A DNA stretch of 64,000 nt, from assembly GCF_016888135.1 (NCBI RefSeq), contig NZ_JACSWB010000113.1, positions 1-64,000 of the forward strand. Direction: 5' to 3'. Numbering within the stretch: the first letter of the stretch is position 1; every line of letters starts with the position of its first letter. Positions 25,158 to 34,833 of this stretch are shown piece after piece. This DNA comes from Leptolyngbya sp. CCY15150 (GTDB lineage: Bacteria; Cyanobacteriota; Cyanobacteriia; RECH01). Under the pieces are notes generated by a model, which worked only from the letters and a program-made list of their open reading frames with translations, had not been told where the DNA came from and did no database searches. Position numbers and translations under genes: made by a program.

Positions 25158-26444
25158 ATGACTCAGGTTGCTCCATCCAATCCTTCATCTAGTCCAACGT
25201 CTAGTCCAGCAGGGCAGACGGTTCAAACTGACCCACCGAAGCGATCGCTCTTACGGCTAGCTATTCCCCTGCTACTTGTGATAGTTGCTGCCGCATGGGG
25301 GGCAAAGACATGGCTGTTTCAGACCCAGGAGACTGGTCTAACCCTGAGTGGTCGCATTGAAGGGTATGACACCCATCTAGGGGCGAAAACGGGTGGCAGG
25401 GTCGAGTCTGTGGCGGTGCGGGAGGGCGATCGCGTTCAGGCAGGTCAGGTGATTGCTCGCCTCGATGATGGAGAACTGCAGGCGGCGTACCAAGCGGCTC
25501 AGGCTGCCACCTTGGCGGCAAGGCAGCAGGCCATCCAAGCTGAGAGCCAGATCGCCGTGGTGCAAAGCCAACTTGCTGAAGCAGCCTTGACGTTACAGCA
25601 ATCGGAAGGGGATACGGTGGGGCGGGTCAGCCAGGCAGAGGCCACGGTAGCCACCACTGAGGCCCAGCTTGCCCAAGCCCAAGCCCAGGTACAGCGGGCT
25701 GTATCGGAATTGCACCTCGCGGAAGTGGAGCGCGATCGCCTGCAGTCACTCTTGGCCGATGGGGCAGTGCCGCAGCAGGATCTTGACGTTGCCCAAACCC
25801 GCTTTGAAACAGCCCAAAGTAATCTGGCCGCCAGCCAGGCCACCCTGCTTGCGGCTGAACGACAGGTTAATGCGGCCCAAGGTGGCCTGGTTCAGGTACA
25901 AACCACCCAGTTGAACCCCGACATTCGTTCAGCCCAGATCACCCGCCTGCAGCGCCAGCTTGAGCAAGCCCAGGCCCAACAGAGGGCGGCCCAAGCAGAG
26001 GTCGAGAGAGCGATCGCTCTGGAGCAGGAAGTGGCGGCGCGGTTGGCGAATTTAGCCATTGTCAGTCCCATTGATGGCGTGGTGCTCAACCGCATGGTGG
26101 AGCCGGGGGAGGTGATTGGAGCCGGGGCAACGGTGGCAACGGTGGCAACGGTGATTAACCTTGATGATGTGTATCTGCGAGGCTACATTCCCCAGGGTGA
26201 GGTGGGCAATGTGCGCGTGGGGCAAGCCGCCCAAGTATTTCTCGACTCGGATCCCAATCAACCGCTGGCAGCAACGGTGATCGCCATTGATACCGAAGCG
26301 TCCTTCACGCCAGAAAATATTTACTTCCGTGACGACCGGGTGACCCAGGTGTTTGGTCTGAGGCTAGGCATCGACAATCCTGACGGCTTTGCTAAGCCAG
26401 GAATGCCAGCGGATGGTGAGATTGTGCTGTCTGAGGAGGAGTGA
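25158..26444 (+). CDS. HlyD-family adaptor of an ABC exporter (YbhG-like)
   Basis: The 428-residue membrane fusion protein has one N-terminal anchor (about 35-52), a lipoyl half-motif (GRIEGYDTHLGAKTGGRVESV), a very long Gln/Ala-rich helical hairpin (about 105-305), the second lipoyl half (LAIVSPIDGVVLNRMVEPGEV) and a beta-barrel domain. It would link the inner-membrane ABC complex to an outer-membrane channel. It is the first gene of an operon with a double ATPase and two ABC-2 permeases, the E. coli ybhGFSR order. The ATG at 25158 is chosen; an upstream in-frame start adds ten residues. Its stop overlaps the next start. Confidence 0.88.
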   Translation: MTQVAPSNPSSSPTSSPAGQTVQTDPPKRSLLRLAIPLLLVIVAAAWGAKTWLFQTQETGLTLSGRIEGYDTHLGAKTGGRVESVAVREGDRVQAGQVIARLDDGELQAAYQAAQAATLAARQQAIQAESQIAVVQSQLAEAALTLQQSEGDTVGRVSQAEATVATTEAQLAQAQAQVQRAVSELHLAEVERDRLQSLLADGAVPQQDLDVAQTRFETAQSNLAASQATLLAAERQVNAAQGGLVQVQTTQLNPDIRSAQITRLQRQLEQAQAQQRAAQAEVERAIALEQEVAARLANLAIVSPIDGVVLNRMVEPGEVIGAGATVATVATVINLDDVYLRGYIPQGEVGNVRVGQAAQVFLDSDPNQPLAATVIAIDTEASFTPENIYFRDDRVTQVFGLRLGIDNPDGFAKPGMPADGEIVLSEEE

Positions 26445-28375
26445 TGCCAGCCCCCTTGCCGCCAACCTCGTCAGCACCCCTTGGGAGCACATCAGCGATC
26501 GCTGTCCAAGGATTGCATAAATCCTACGGCTCCCTCAAAGCTTTGAGGGGGATAGATTTCACCGTGCAACCAGGAGAAATTTTTGGCTTAATCGGCCCCG
26601 ATGGAGCGGGTAAAACCACCACCTTTCAGATCCTGGCAGGGGTGATGGAGGCTACTGCCGGCCAGGTCAGTCTGTTGGGTAAACCGCCCAGGCAAGCCCA
26701 GCTCAACGTCGGCTATGTGACCCAGAAATTTTCCCTCTATCCCGATCTAACGGTGCTGGAAAACCTGCGCTACAGTGCTGGCCTGCGGCGGGTGCCGGCC
26801 GCACGCTGGAGCGAACGCGTCCCCCCTCTCCTCAAACAGGTGGGCTTGGATGCCTTTGGCGATCGCCTGGCCCAAAACCTATCCGGCGGCATGAAGCAAA
26901 AGCTGGCCCTCTGCTGTGCGCTGGTAGCCAATCCAGCGGTGCTGTTATTAGATGAACCGACGACGGGCGTTGATCCCGTATCGCGGCGGGAGTTTTGGGA
27001 TTTACTGGCCACCGTCGCCTCCACTGGGGTCACGGTGGTGGTGGCTACCCCCTACCTGGATGAAGCGGAGCGTTGTCACCGCATTGCCCTGATTTACGGG
27101 GGCGAACTTCAGCAAATGGGTACCTTAGCTAACCTACGCCAGGGGTTGGGGCTTCAGCGCCTGGAGGTGTGGGCGGCGGATATTGCCCAAGCGGAGACTG
27201 TGCTTCAGACTGCAACCGTTCCGGGGTTGGTGGATATTCAGACCTTTGGCGATCGCTTAGATATTTTGGTTACGGATCCAAAGGTGGCAGACCAGCAGGT
27301 GCGCCAGCATTTAGCCCAACAGCAAATCCACGTCGATAGAATGCAGCACACGACACCCACCCTCGAAAATGTATTTGTGAATCACCTGCGGCAGCAGGGT
27401 CTAGATCCACCCTATTTAAGCTTTCCCACAGCGCGAACCGGTCAAACCTTGGGCAAGGTGGCGATCGCCGCTCGCTCGCTGCAAAAAACCTTTGGGAGCT
27501 TCTGCGCTGTAGACCATGTGGATATTACGGTGCGCCATGGCGAAATCTATGGACTCCTCGGTGCCAATGGAGCCGGAAAAACCACCACGATTAAAATGCT
27601 CTGTGGGCTGCTGCCGGCCAGTGGTGGAGAGATTGAGCTAGCAGGACAAACCGCCAATCTGAGTCGCCCTGAGGTGCGATCGCGCATTGGCTACATGAGC
27701 CAGAAATTTACTCTCTACGATGACCTAACGATTCTGCAAAATCTTACCTTTTACTGCGGCGTCTACGGTGTTCCCAAGCGGCTGCAGCGCCAGAAAATTA
27801 ACTGGGTTCTAGAGACCTGTGGCTTGCAGGGGCAAGAGCAAACCGTGACCGCGAAGCTACCGGGCGGATGGAAACAGCGGGTTGCCTTTGGAGCCTCGGT
27901 GATGCACGAACCCGATATCTTATTTCTCGATGAACCAACCTCCGGTGTCGATCCCTTAGCGCGACGGCAGTTTTGGCGACAGATTCGCGACTTCGCCCGG
28001 CGCGGTACTGCTATTTTAGTCACCACCCATTATCTAGAAGAAGCTGAAAACTGCCATGCTATGGGCTTTATGGTTGCCGGACGGGTGGTCGCTCAAGGGT
28101 CTCCCAGCCAGATCAAGGCGGAGCAGCCAGGGCAACTCGTAGAATTGGTGACCGACCGAACGCAGGCTGCGGCCGACTGTCTCAAGCAGCACTTAGAGCA
28201 TTGGCGAGTAGCTATTTTTGGCGATCGCCTCCATCTGGTTCTCGATCATCTCGATGACGATCTGCCTAGGGTGCGGCAGTGGCTTCAGGAGTCCGAAATT
28301 CCCATCCAAGCTGCTAACCCCATTCCCTTTTCCTTAGAAGATGCCTTCATTGGCATTGTCCAGCGGGCCGCCTAG
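26444..28375 (+). CDS. Double-domain ABC ATPase (YbhF-like)
   Basis: The 643-residue protein carries two complete ATPase domains in tandem. The first has Walker A GPDGAGKTT (about residue 50), signature LSGGMKQKL and Walker B LLLDEPTTGVDP. The second has Walker A GANGAGKTT (about 370), a signature reading LPGGWKQRV instead of LSGGQ, and Walker B ILFLDEPTSGVDP. The Pro and Trp in the second signature are unusual and may weaken that site. The ATG overlaps the adaptor stop as TGATG, with a GGAGG-like site inside the adaptor end. It powers export with the two permeases that follow. Confidence 0.9.
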   Translation: MPAPLPPTSSAPLGSTSAIAVQGLHKSYGSLKALRGIDFTVQPGEIFGLIGPDGAGKTTTFQILAGVMEATAGQVSLLGKPPRQAQLNVGYVTQKFSLYPDLTVLENLRYSAGLRRVPAARWSERVPPLLKQVGLDAFGDRLAQNLSGGMKQKLALCCALVANPAVLLLDEPTTGVDPVSRREFWDLLATVASTGVTVVVATPYLDEAERCHRIALIYGGELQQMGTLANLRQGLGLQRLEVWAADIAQAETVLQTATVPGLVDIQTFGDRLDILVTDPKVADQQVRQHLAQQQIHVDRMQHTTPTLENVFVNHLRQQGLDPPYLSFPTARTGQTLGKVAIAARSLQKTFGSFCAVDHVDITVRHGEIYGLLGANGAGKTTTIKMLCGLLPASGGEIELAGQTANLSRPEVRSRIGYMSQKFTLYDDLTILQNLTFYCGVYGVPKRLQRQKINWVLETCGLQGQEQTVTAKLPGGWKQRVAFGASVMHEPDILFLDEPTSGVDPLARRQFWRQIRDFARRGTAILVTTHYLEEAENCHAMGFMVAGRVVAQGSPSQIKAEQPGQLVELVTDRTQAAADCLKQHLEHWRVAIFGDRLHLVLDHLDDDLPRVRQWLQESEIPIQAANPIPFSLEDAFIGIVQRAA

Positions 28376-28423
28376 CCCTTACCAGGTTGGTTGTCCTATC
28401 CTATAGTGGCTGTACCTACGCCT

Positions 28424-29533
28424 ATGAAACGGGTGATCTCCCAGTGTTTAAAGGAATTAGTTCAGTTCCAACGCGATCGCATCACGGTGGCCCTGGCCCT
28501 GGTGCTGCCCTTAGCGGTCATGTTGATTTACGGCTATGCTATTCGCCTAGAATCCAAAAATATTCCCATTAGCATTCAGGATTTTGACAATAGTTTCCTG
28601 AGCCGTACCTACGTAGAGCGGATTGTGGCAACCAACCAGTTTGTACCCACACCGCTGATGAATGGAGATCCCACTTTGTCCATCGATTGGGGGCGCGCTA
28701 AGGCCACCCTCGTAATCCCTCCAGACTTTTCCCAATCCATCCTCACCCAAACACCAGTCACTGTGCAGGTCTTAGTCGATGGTACCGATGTTAACAATGC
28801 CCGCGTCATCCAAAATGGCATCCGTGCTGCCACCCAGTTTTTCCTCAGCAGCAGTAACCTCCTGCCCGATCGCCCCCAAATCCAGATCATTGCTGACGTA
28901 CGGCTCTGGTTTAATCCAGGTCGTGATGAAGCCCTTTATATCGTACCTGGAATTTTTGGTGTCATCCTTTGGGTCTTTCCCTCTATGCTGGCAGCGATCG
29001 CCATGGTCAGGGAAAAAGAAGAGGGCACCATTGTGCAGATCTATGCCTCCGACCTCAGTGCTACAGAATGGTTACTGGGTAAAGAATTAGCTTATTTCAT
29101 CGTGGGTGTGGGTGAAGCGATCCTAGCATTTTCTGTCGCCGCAGTCCTCTTCGGCATCCGCGTGCGGGGCGATCCGACCACTCTGCTGGTAGGTACAGGT
29201 ATCTTTCTGGCTGCTGCCGTTGCCTTTGGTCTGCTTGTGGGGGCTCGGGCCGGCAACCAGACTGGAGCCGTGCAGGGAACAGCGATCGCAGGTTTCCTCA
29301 CCGCCCTGCTGCTCTCTGGGTTTATTTACCGCATCGAAAATATACCCATGCCCCTATCCTTACTGTCTAACGTGATTCCGGCACGATATTTTATCCTGAT
29401 TACCCGTGATGCTTTCGTGCGCGGCACGGGCTGGTCAGGCATCGGTATTGCCCCAGGAGCGATCGCCCTCATGGGTGGCCTCTTTTTCTTTGGGGCCATC
29501 CGTACACTAAGCCAAATGCAGTTGTCTGACTAG
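28424..29533 (+). CDS. ABC-2 permease (YbhS-like)
   Basis: The 369-residue protein is an ABC-2 type membrane component: one N-terminal helix (about 20-40), a large extracytoplasmic domain (about 45-165) and five closely spaced helices toward the C-terminus, with the motif AMVREKEEGTIVQIYASDLSATEWLLGKELAY between them. It pairs with the permease at 29581 as a heterodimer. The ATG at 28424 is used, 48 bases after the ATPase stop; a frame extension to a TTG at 28391 is less likely. Substrate is unknown; YbhFSR in E. coli has been linked to drug and Na+ or chloramphenicol efflux. Confidence 0.88.
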   Translation: MKRVISQCLKELVQFQRDRITVALALVLPLAVMLIYGYAIRLESKNIPISIQDFDNSFLSRTYVERIVATNQFVPTPLMNGDPTLSIDWGRAKATLVIPPDFSQSILTQTPVTVQVLVDGTDVNNARVIQNGIRAATQFFLSSSNLLPDRPQIQIIADVRLWFNPGRDEALYIVPGIFGVILWVFPSMLAAIAMVREKEEGTIVQIYASDLSATEWLLGKELAYFIVGVGEAILAFSVAAVLFGIRVRGDPTTLLVGTGIFLAAAVAFGLLVGARAGNQTGAVQGTAIAGFLTALLLSGFIYRIENIPMPLSLLSNVIPARYFILITRDAFVRGTGWSGIGIAPGAIALMGGLFFFGAIRTLSQMQLSD

Positions 29534-29580
29534 ATTTTTAACAACGTTATCTAAGCTAACGGTTCATGTAAACACCCTCT

Positions 29581-30702
29581 ATGCACTACCTTCGCCATAT
29601 CCTCAGCGATCGCCTCTGGTCTTTGATCATCAAAGAAGTCCAGCAAATTCTGCACAATAAACAAATTATTTTTCTGCTGCTCTTCCCCCCCACCGTACAG
29701 TTATTGATCTTTGGCTTAGCCCTAAACCCAGCCGTCAACCACCTTAGCCTAGGCGTTATGGACTATAGCCACAGCGCAGATAGCCGAGCCTTGGTGTCTG
29801 CCCTCGTGGAAAATCAGGTCTTTCAGGTGCAAACCTACGAGTCGCGGCAAGGGGATTTGGAAAACCAGGTTCGCACCGGACAGGTAACGGCTGGATTGGT
29901 GATTCCACCAGACTTTAGCCAATCCCTAGCCCGTCACCAACCGGCCCATGTGCAGGTGTTGATTGATGGGGTTGATGCCAATACCGCTGGCATTGCCCAA
30001 GGCTATATGAAGCAAATTATCCAGCGCCATACCCAAACCTTACATGCCGGACAGCGATTGCCCGTCGAGACAGAGGTGATTTTTCTCTATAACCCTGGAT
30101 TATTAAGCAGTTGGTTTTTTGTGCCAGGGGTAATTGGCGTAGTCCTGACCCTCACCGGATCCTTGGTATCTTCAACCACGGTCATCCGAGAAAAAGATGT
30201 GGGCACCCTAGAGCAACTCCTGATGACCCCGGCTGCCGGTTGGGAAATCCTGACCGCCAAAATCGCTCCCCTCTTTGTCTTGCTGATGGGCGATGTCTTA
30301 CTGGCCTCCGCCATTGGTCGGGGAATTTTTGGTCTTCCTTTTCGAGGCAACTACGGTCTATTTCTAGCCCTATCCGCCCTGTACGTCCTAGTTTGTATTG
30401 GCATTGGGATCCTATTAGCAACCTTAGCCAATAATCAACAGCAAGTTGTGTTGATCTCATTTTTCTTCAACGTGCCGCTGATTCAGCTCTCCGGAGCGAT
30501 CGCCCCCATCGAAAGTATGCCACCCTTTTTTCGTGCCCTATCTTTTTTGGATCCCCTACGCCACTATGTACAGATTGCCCGCAGTCTGATTCTCAAAGAT
30601 GTAGGTATTGAAGCTCTGTGGATTCATATCCTAGCCCTCGGTGTTTTTGCGGTGCTGTTTCTGGGCGTCAGCATCAATCGATTTCGAACCCAGTTAAGCT
30701 AG
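29581..30702 (+). CDS. ABC-2 permease (YbhR-like)
   Basis: The 373-residue protein has the same plan as the preceding permease: an N-terminal helix (about 30-48), an outer domain and five C-terminal helices, with TVIREKDVGTLEQLLMTPAAGWEILTAKIAP as the ABC-2 signature region and a closing LDPLRHYVQIARSLILKDVG. It is the last gene of the exporter operon, 47 bases after the YbhS-like gene. The outer-membrane channel must come from elsewhere. Confidence 0.88.
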   Translation: MHYLRHILSDRLWSLIIKEVQQILHNKQIIFLLLFPPTVQLLIFGLALNPAVNHLSLGVMDYSHSADSRALVSALVENQVFQVQTYESRQGDLENQVRTGQVTAGLVIPPDFSQSLARHQPAHVQVLIDGVDANTAGIAQGYMKQIIQRHTQTLHAGQRLPVETEVIFLYNPGLLSSWFFVPGVIGVVLTLTGSLVSSTTVIREKDVGTLEQLLMTPAAGWEILTAKIAPLFVLLMGDVLLASAIGRGIFGLPFRGNYGLFLALSALYVLVCIGIGILLATLANNQQQVVLISFFFNVPLIQLSGAIAPIESMPPFFRALSFLDPLRHYVQIARSLILKDVGIEALWIHILALGVFAVLFLGVSINRFRTQLS

Positions 30703-30855
30703 GGTCTGGCCGTCCAATCAGCCCAGCGCCATCGCCCCCTCCCACAGGGAATGCGATCCCAGGTTTTGTAACGTGAGAATTGCTGGCACAATGGAGCAAG
30801 GCCTGTTTCCACCCTAGGGCAGCAGGTCTCAACTGTAGTCATCAAAGGGCGATGT

Positions 30856-31083
30856 ATGTGGCGAGTCATTATTCAATGTTCTGCTGATAGCTGGCGTGAC
30901 CATGCGGTGGCCTTTAAGGCGATCGCTGCCCAATATTCCGAGACGCCCTTGGCATCGAAGAAGATGAAAGACGATGAACGCCGGATTATGGAATTTCAGG
31001 TGGAATCGGTGAGTGATGCGGAAGATTTTATGGAAGAATGTCTGGCGCTGGAGGGCTTCACGGCAACGTTTGAGGCCCTTTAG
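30856..31083 (+). CDS. Small conserved cyanobacterial protein
   Basis: The 75-residue acidic protein begins MWRVIIQCSADSWRDHAVAF and ends LEGFTATFEAL. I recall similar short proteins in many cyanobacteria without known function. The pattern of strand, helix, strand, helix suggests a small ferredoxin-like fold. There is no signal peptide or metal motif. It is not closely spaced with either neighbour. Confidence 0.55.
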   Translation: MWRVIIQCSADSWRDHAVAFKAIAAQYSETPLASKKMKDDERRIMEFQVESVSDAEDFMEECLALEGFTATFEAL

Positions 31084-31126
31084 CGACATGCTGGGCCACA
31101 CCCACTGTAGCGATCGCCCAATCTTC

Positions 31127-31163
31127 TAAGATCCCGTAGGAACACTTAAGATCCCGTAGGGAC
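31127..31163. repeat. Tandem direct repeat TAAGATCCCGTAGG
   Basis: TAAGATCCCGTAGGAACA (31127-31144) is followed at a 20-base period by TAAGATCCCGTAGGGACA (31147-31164). It lies in the 314-base gap between 31084 and 31397, which otherwise holds a CAACCGGATT motif at 31231 and no gene. The spacing of about two helical turns would suit cooperative binding of a regulator of the FkbM genes, but this is speculative. Confidence 0.4.
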
Positions 31164-31397
31164 AATCGAAAGGAGACTGAGTCACATCTGCTTCACGCTG
31201 CATTGCCCGCCATCCTGAGCTGTAGCTCTTCAACCGGATTGGATATGAAGGGGATCAGCAGGATGTCGGCCCACAGCCAAGGTTCATGAGATAGCGCGAT
31301 CGCTCGGACACTGACCCATCCCCTCAGTCAACCAGACTCTTCGCTGTTCAAGGCCTGGTTTAGATGAGGATTCACGCCTGCCCTGATGTCATGAGTT

Positions 31398-32162
31398 ATG
31401 CATTATTTAAACCAACTATCGCCCAGCAAGCGAGGCTACGCCCTAATCAATCGCTCCATCCACTGGCTCTCTAAATTCCTGGTAAAAGACTGGGATCGCC
31501 GTCTGCTCGGGCTTTCTAGTCTACCCATTCATTCCATCTTGGATATTGGAGCCAATGAGGGACAGTTCTCCAAACGGATGCGATCGCTCTTTCCTGATGC
31601 TCAGATCTATGCCTTTGAACCCTTGCCCGATGCCCTCAAGGTTTTAAACGCCTGGGCCAAGACCCAGCGGGGAACGGTGCAGGTGTTTGATGTGGCTTTG
31701 GGGGAAACAGAGCAGGTGTTGGCCCTTCAGCACCATTTGTATTTCAGTGCCTCATCCTCCCTGCTGCCCACCACCGCCCTGGGTGAGGAGGTCTATCCAA
31801 TCATGAGTCGGCAGCAGCCCATCTCCGTGACCCAAACCACCTTGGATGGAGCGATCGCCCAATTACCCCAGTTTCCCCAGCCCGACGTTCTGATCAAGCT
31901 GGATGTGCAAGGCTATGAAGATCGGGTGATTCGAGGCGGTCTGCAAACCTTTGCCCAGGCCAAGGCCTGCATCGTCGAGATTTCCTTAGATGCGCTTTAT
32001 GATGGGCAAGCGACGTTTCAGACCATTTTTGAGCTGCTGAGCGGTTTGGGCTACAGCTACTGCGGTAACCTAGACCAGATTCAGGCTCGGGATGGTCATG
32101 TGATCTATTTCAATGCCCTGTTTATCAATACCCACCCTACCCTACCCCATCATGCGCGTTGA
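31398..32162 (+). CDS. FkbM-family methyltransferase 1
   Basis: The 254-residue protein has the Rossmann-like SAM-binding core of FkbM methyltransferases: SILDIGANEGQFSKRM (motif I, about residue 50), IYAFEPLPDALKVL (motif II) and VLIKLDVQGYEDRVIRGG, the FkbM hallmark. FkbM enzymes O-methylate sugars or polyketides and are common beside exopolysaccharide genes. The second FkbM gene starts within its last codons (overlap of 11 bases), so the two are translationally coupled. No glycosyltransferase is adjacent, so the acceptor is unknown. Confidence 0.85.
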   Translation: MHYLNQLSPSKRGYALINRSIHWLSKFLVKDWDRRLLGLSSLPIHSILDIGANEGQFSKRMRSLFPDAQIYAFEPLPDALKVLNAWAKTQRGTVQVFDVALGETEQVLALQHHLYFSASSSLLPTTALGEEVYPIMSRQQPISVTQTTLDGAIAQLPQFPQPDVLIKLDVQGYEDRVIRGGLQTFAQAKACIVEISLDALYDGQATFQTIFELLSGLGYSYCGNLDQIQARDGHVIYFNALFINTHPTLPHHAR

Positions 32163-32970
32163 AGCTTGCTGTACCGCTTTGCTGAAGCAGATCCTGCCGA
32201 CCCTTGATCCCCAGCGTCAGGGGCTTTGTTTAGATGTCGGGGTTGGCACCTTCGCCTTCTACTGCCAAATGTTTGCCCAGCTCGGGTTTTCCACCATTGC
32301 CATTGAACCCTTACCCATCCCCAAACTGCGGCAGATCTGTCAGCGCCACCATATTCAGTTGCTAGAAACCTGTTTATCCAATCAAACAGGCACGCAGACC
32401 TTCTATGGCGGTCAGTTTGCCCGCCTAGGCAATCAGAACTTTAACTCTCTGGCACCAGACTGGTTTGGCTCATCAGCACGGAGCCAGCAGGTACCCACCA
32501 TCGATCTACCTGACTTGATGGAGGCGATCGCCGCCCAGCAGATTACTTGCCTAAAACTGGATATTGAAGGCTGGGAACCGGTGGTCATCCAGCAGTTTGC
32601 TGACCTCCCCGCCTCGCTCTTACCCAAGGTCACCATGTTTGAATATGGCGGCGGCACCGATCGCCAAGCGGGAGCCAAGGGCTGGGCACCCAAGTTCCTC
32701 GAAGGCACCATGCAATGCCTCACAACCCTCCAGCAGCGCGGGTATGGGCTGAGTATTATGGTGGACTATTGCCACGGTACCGATGTCAATGTGTTTGACC
32801 TACAAACCATGGACCTCAATCCAGCCAACGTGTTTCCCCCCAATGCCGTCTATGGCAACATCATCAGCTTCTATGAAGGTAGCTATCCTCAGGAAGCGAT
32901 CGCCCAAATCTGCCAGCGCTACCGTGGTGGGGTGATTAACTGGTTGGTGAGCCAGCTTGTATCGACCTAG
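32152..32970 (+). CDS. FkbM-family methyltransferase 2
   Basis: The 272-residue protein shows the same family marks with a different sequence: GLCLDVGVGTFAFYCQMFAQ (motif I), IAIEPLPIPKLRQI (motif II) and ITCLKLDIEGWEPVVIQQF (FkbM hallmark). The ATG at 32152 is chosen because it begins at the expected distance before motif I and overlaps the end of FkbM 1 by 11 bases. The two proteins are clearly diverged, so they may act on different positions of one acceptor. Confidence 0.82.
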   Translation: MRVEACCTALLKQILPTLDPQRQGLCLDVGVGTFAFYCQMFAQLGFSTIAIEPLPIPKLRQICQRHHIQLLETCLSNQTGTQTFYGGQFARLGNQNFNSLAPDWFGSSARSQQVPTIDLPDLMEAIAAQQITCLKLDIEGWEPVVIQQFADLPASLLPKVTMFEYGGGTDRQAGAKGWAPKFLEGTMQCLTTLQQRGYGLSIMVDYCHGTDVNVFDLQTMDLNPANVFPPNAVYGNIISFYEGSYPQEAIAQICQRYRGGVINWLVSQLVST

Positions 32971-33210
32971 ACGAACATCTATCAAGTCTACCGGTTGAAT
33001 AGCAATTGCTCAGAAACCCAAGACTAGCGTCGTCAGCTCTCCCTAAGTTTGCTAGGATGAAGTCTTAGATAGCGTAATCTAGTCTGCGCTTGGTTTGATC
33101 AGAGTAAACACGTTAGGTTTATGCCACGTCAAATCCACTATTCATTGCTCTTAGACTGGTTTCATACCGATGGTATGAAGTAGGGGCAAGCTAGGAGCAA
33201 TTCTTAATCT

Positions 33211-34536
33211 ATGTCTTTTCAAGACCTCGGTCTTTCGACCGAACTTCTGCGTGCCGTTGCCGATCAAGGGTATACCGAACCGACCCCCATCCAACAGCAG
33301 GCCATTCCCTTGATTCTCCAAGGTCGAGACGTTATGGCCAGTGCCCAAACAGGCACAGGTAAAACGGCTGGCTTCACCTTGCCATTATTGCAACGTCTGA
33401 TCGTCCAAGGTCGCGGACAGCGGGGTGTACGCGTTTTAGTCCTCACCCCCACCCGTGAACTGGCAGCCCAAGTCGGCGAAAGTGTCCAGACCTACGGCAA
33501 ATACTTACCGTTGCGGTCAGCGATCGTGTTTGGCGGCGTTAAAATCAACCCCCAAATCGATAAGTTGCGCAAGGGTGTGGACGTCCTAATTGCCACACCG
33601 GGGCGTCTCCTCGATCACGTGGGACAGCGCACCGTTGATCTATCCCAAATCGAGATTTTGGTGCTCGATGAAGCCGATCGCATGTTGGATATGGGATTCA
33701 TCCACGATATCCGCAAGATTTTGGCCCTCGTGCCCGCCAAACGGCAAACCCTCATGTTTTCCGCAACCTTTTCTAAGGACATCAAGAAGCTAGCCGATAC
33801 CCTCCTCGACAATCCTGCCTTGGTAGAAGTAGCGCGACGCAACGCTCCCGCCGACAGCGTCAGCCAAGTTGTTCACCTCGTCGATCGCCAACGCAAGAGC
33901 GAGTTGCTATCCTACATGATTGGGTCACGCAACTGGCAGCAGGTGCTGGTATTTACTCGCACCAAGCATGGAGCCAATCGGTTAGCCCAACATCTGGAGC
34001 GAGATGGTTTGCGTAGTGCGGCCATTCACGGCAACAAGAGTCAGGCAGCCAGAACGCGAGCCCTGGCCGACTTTAAGCGAGGTGCCGTGCGGGTGCTGGT
34101 GGCCACAGACATTGCAGCGCGGGGTCTAGATATTGATCAACTTCCCCATGTCGTCAACTTTGAGCTGCCCAACGTGCCGGAAGACTACGTGCATCGCATT
34201 GGCCGCACCGGCCGGGCAGGCTATGAGGGCGAGGCCGTATCCCTCGTTTGCGTTGACGAACATGGTTTGCTGAAGGATATCGAACGCTTACTCAAGCGAG
34301 AAATTCCTCGGGACAGCATTCCTGGCTATGAGCCAGACCTATCCATTCCGCCGGAGCCCATTCAAGCAAAACGCAATGGTTCCGGTGGTGGACGGGGTGG
34401 TCATCGCTCATCGTCATCCAAGCCAAAGTCGAGCGCCAGCAGTCCTAAACACTCACCGCGCCGCGCCAGTCCAGCGCCAGCACCCAAAACCCATCGCGAT
34501 GCTAGCAGTGCGCCCAAACGGTTGCGCTCTTCCTAA
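33211..34536 (+). CDS. DEAD-box RNA helicase (RhlE-like)
   Basis: The 441-residue protein has the full set of helicase motifs: Q motif [14 protein letters not shown], motif I AQTGTGKT (about residue 46), Ia PTRELAAQ, Ib TPGRLLD, II DEAD in [32 protein letters not shown] and [12 protein letters not shown]. The last 60 residues are Ser/Lys/Arg/Pro-rich and disordered, the RhlE-type tail for RNA contact. Such helicases unwind rRNA or mRNA, often under cold stress. It stands alone, and a strong terminator follows at 34608. Confidence 0.92.
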   Translation: MSFQDLGLSTELLRAVADQGYTEPTPIQQQAIPLILQGRDVMASAQTGTGKTAGFTLPLLQRLIVQGRGQRGVRVLVLTPTRELAAQVGESVQTYGKYLPLRSAIVFGGVKINPQIDKLRKGVDVLIATPGRLLDHVGQRTVDLSQIEILVLDEADRMLDMGFIHDIRKILALVPAKRQTLMFSATFSKDIKKLADTLLDNPALVEVARRNAPADSVSQVVHLVDRQRKSELLSYMIGSRNWQQVLVFTRTKHGANRLAQHLERDGLRSAAIHGNKSQAARTRALADFKRGAVRVLVATDIAARGLDIDQLPHVVNFELPNVPEDYVHRIGRTGRAGYEGEAVSLVCVDEHGLLKDIERLLKREIPRDSIPGYEPDLSIPPEPIQAKRNGSGGGRGGHRSSSSKPKSSASSPKHSPRRASPAPAPKTHRDASSAPKRLRSS

Positions 34537-34607
34537 CTCATGGTTGGCATGAATTGGCATAGCTACGGGTTCTACATCGAGTAGTTTGCCATCACAGCAT
34601 AACCCAG

Positions 34608-34638
34608 CACCCCCAGAGTTTTTTGACCTCTGGGGGTG
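34608..34638 (+). terminator. Rho-independent terminator after the helicase
   Basis: CACCCCCAGAG (34608-34618) pairs perfectly with CTCTGGGGGTG (34628-34638), with a T-rich loop, followed by TTT. It is 72 bases after the helicase stop. It lies 195 bases from the convergent adenylation gene. Confidence 0.75.
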
Positions 34639-34833
34639 TTTGGAGCTGGGATGGTGTAGGCTTTCATCGTCTGCGTTCAGCGGTATCGCGATCGCCGCCC
34701 ACGTCAGATCAACTTCGGTTAACGAGGTACATGATCTATTGAACACAGCTAGACAGTGCTCATAACCTGCTAATAGAGGGGCGATCGCTGCTCTCGATCC
34801 ATCAGGATCCTCTCTCGATCCATCAGGATTCTC

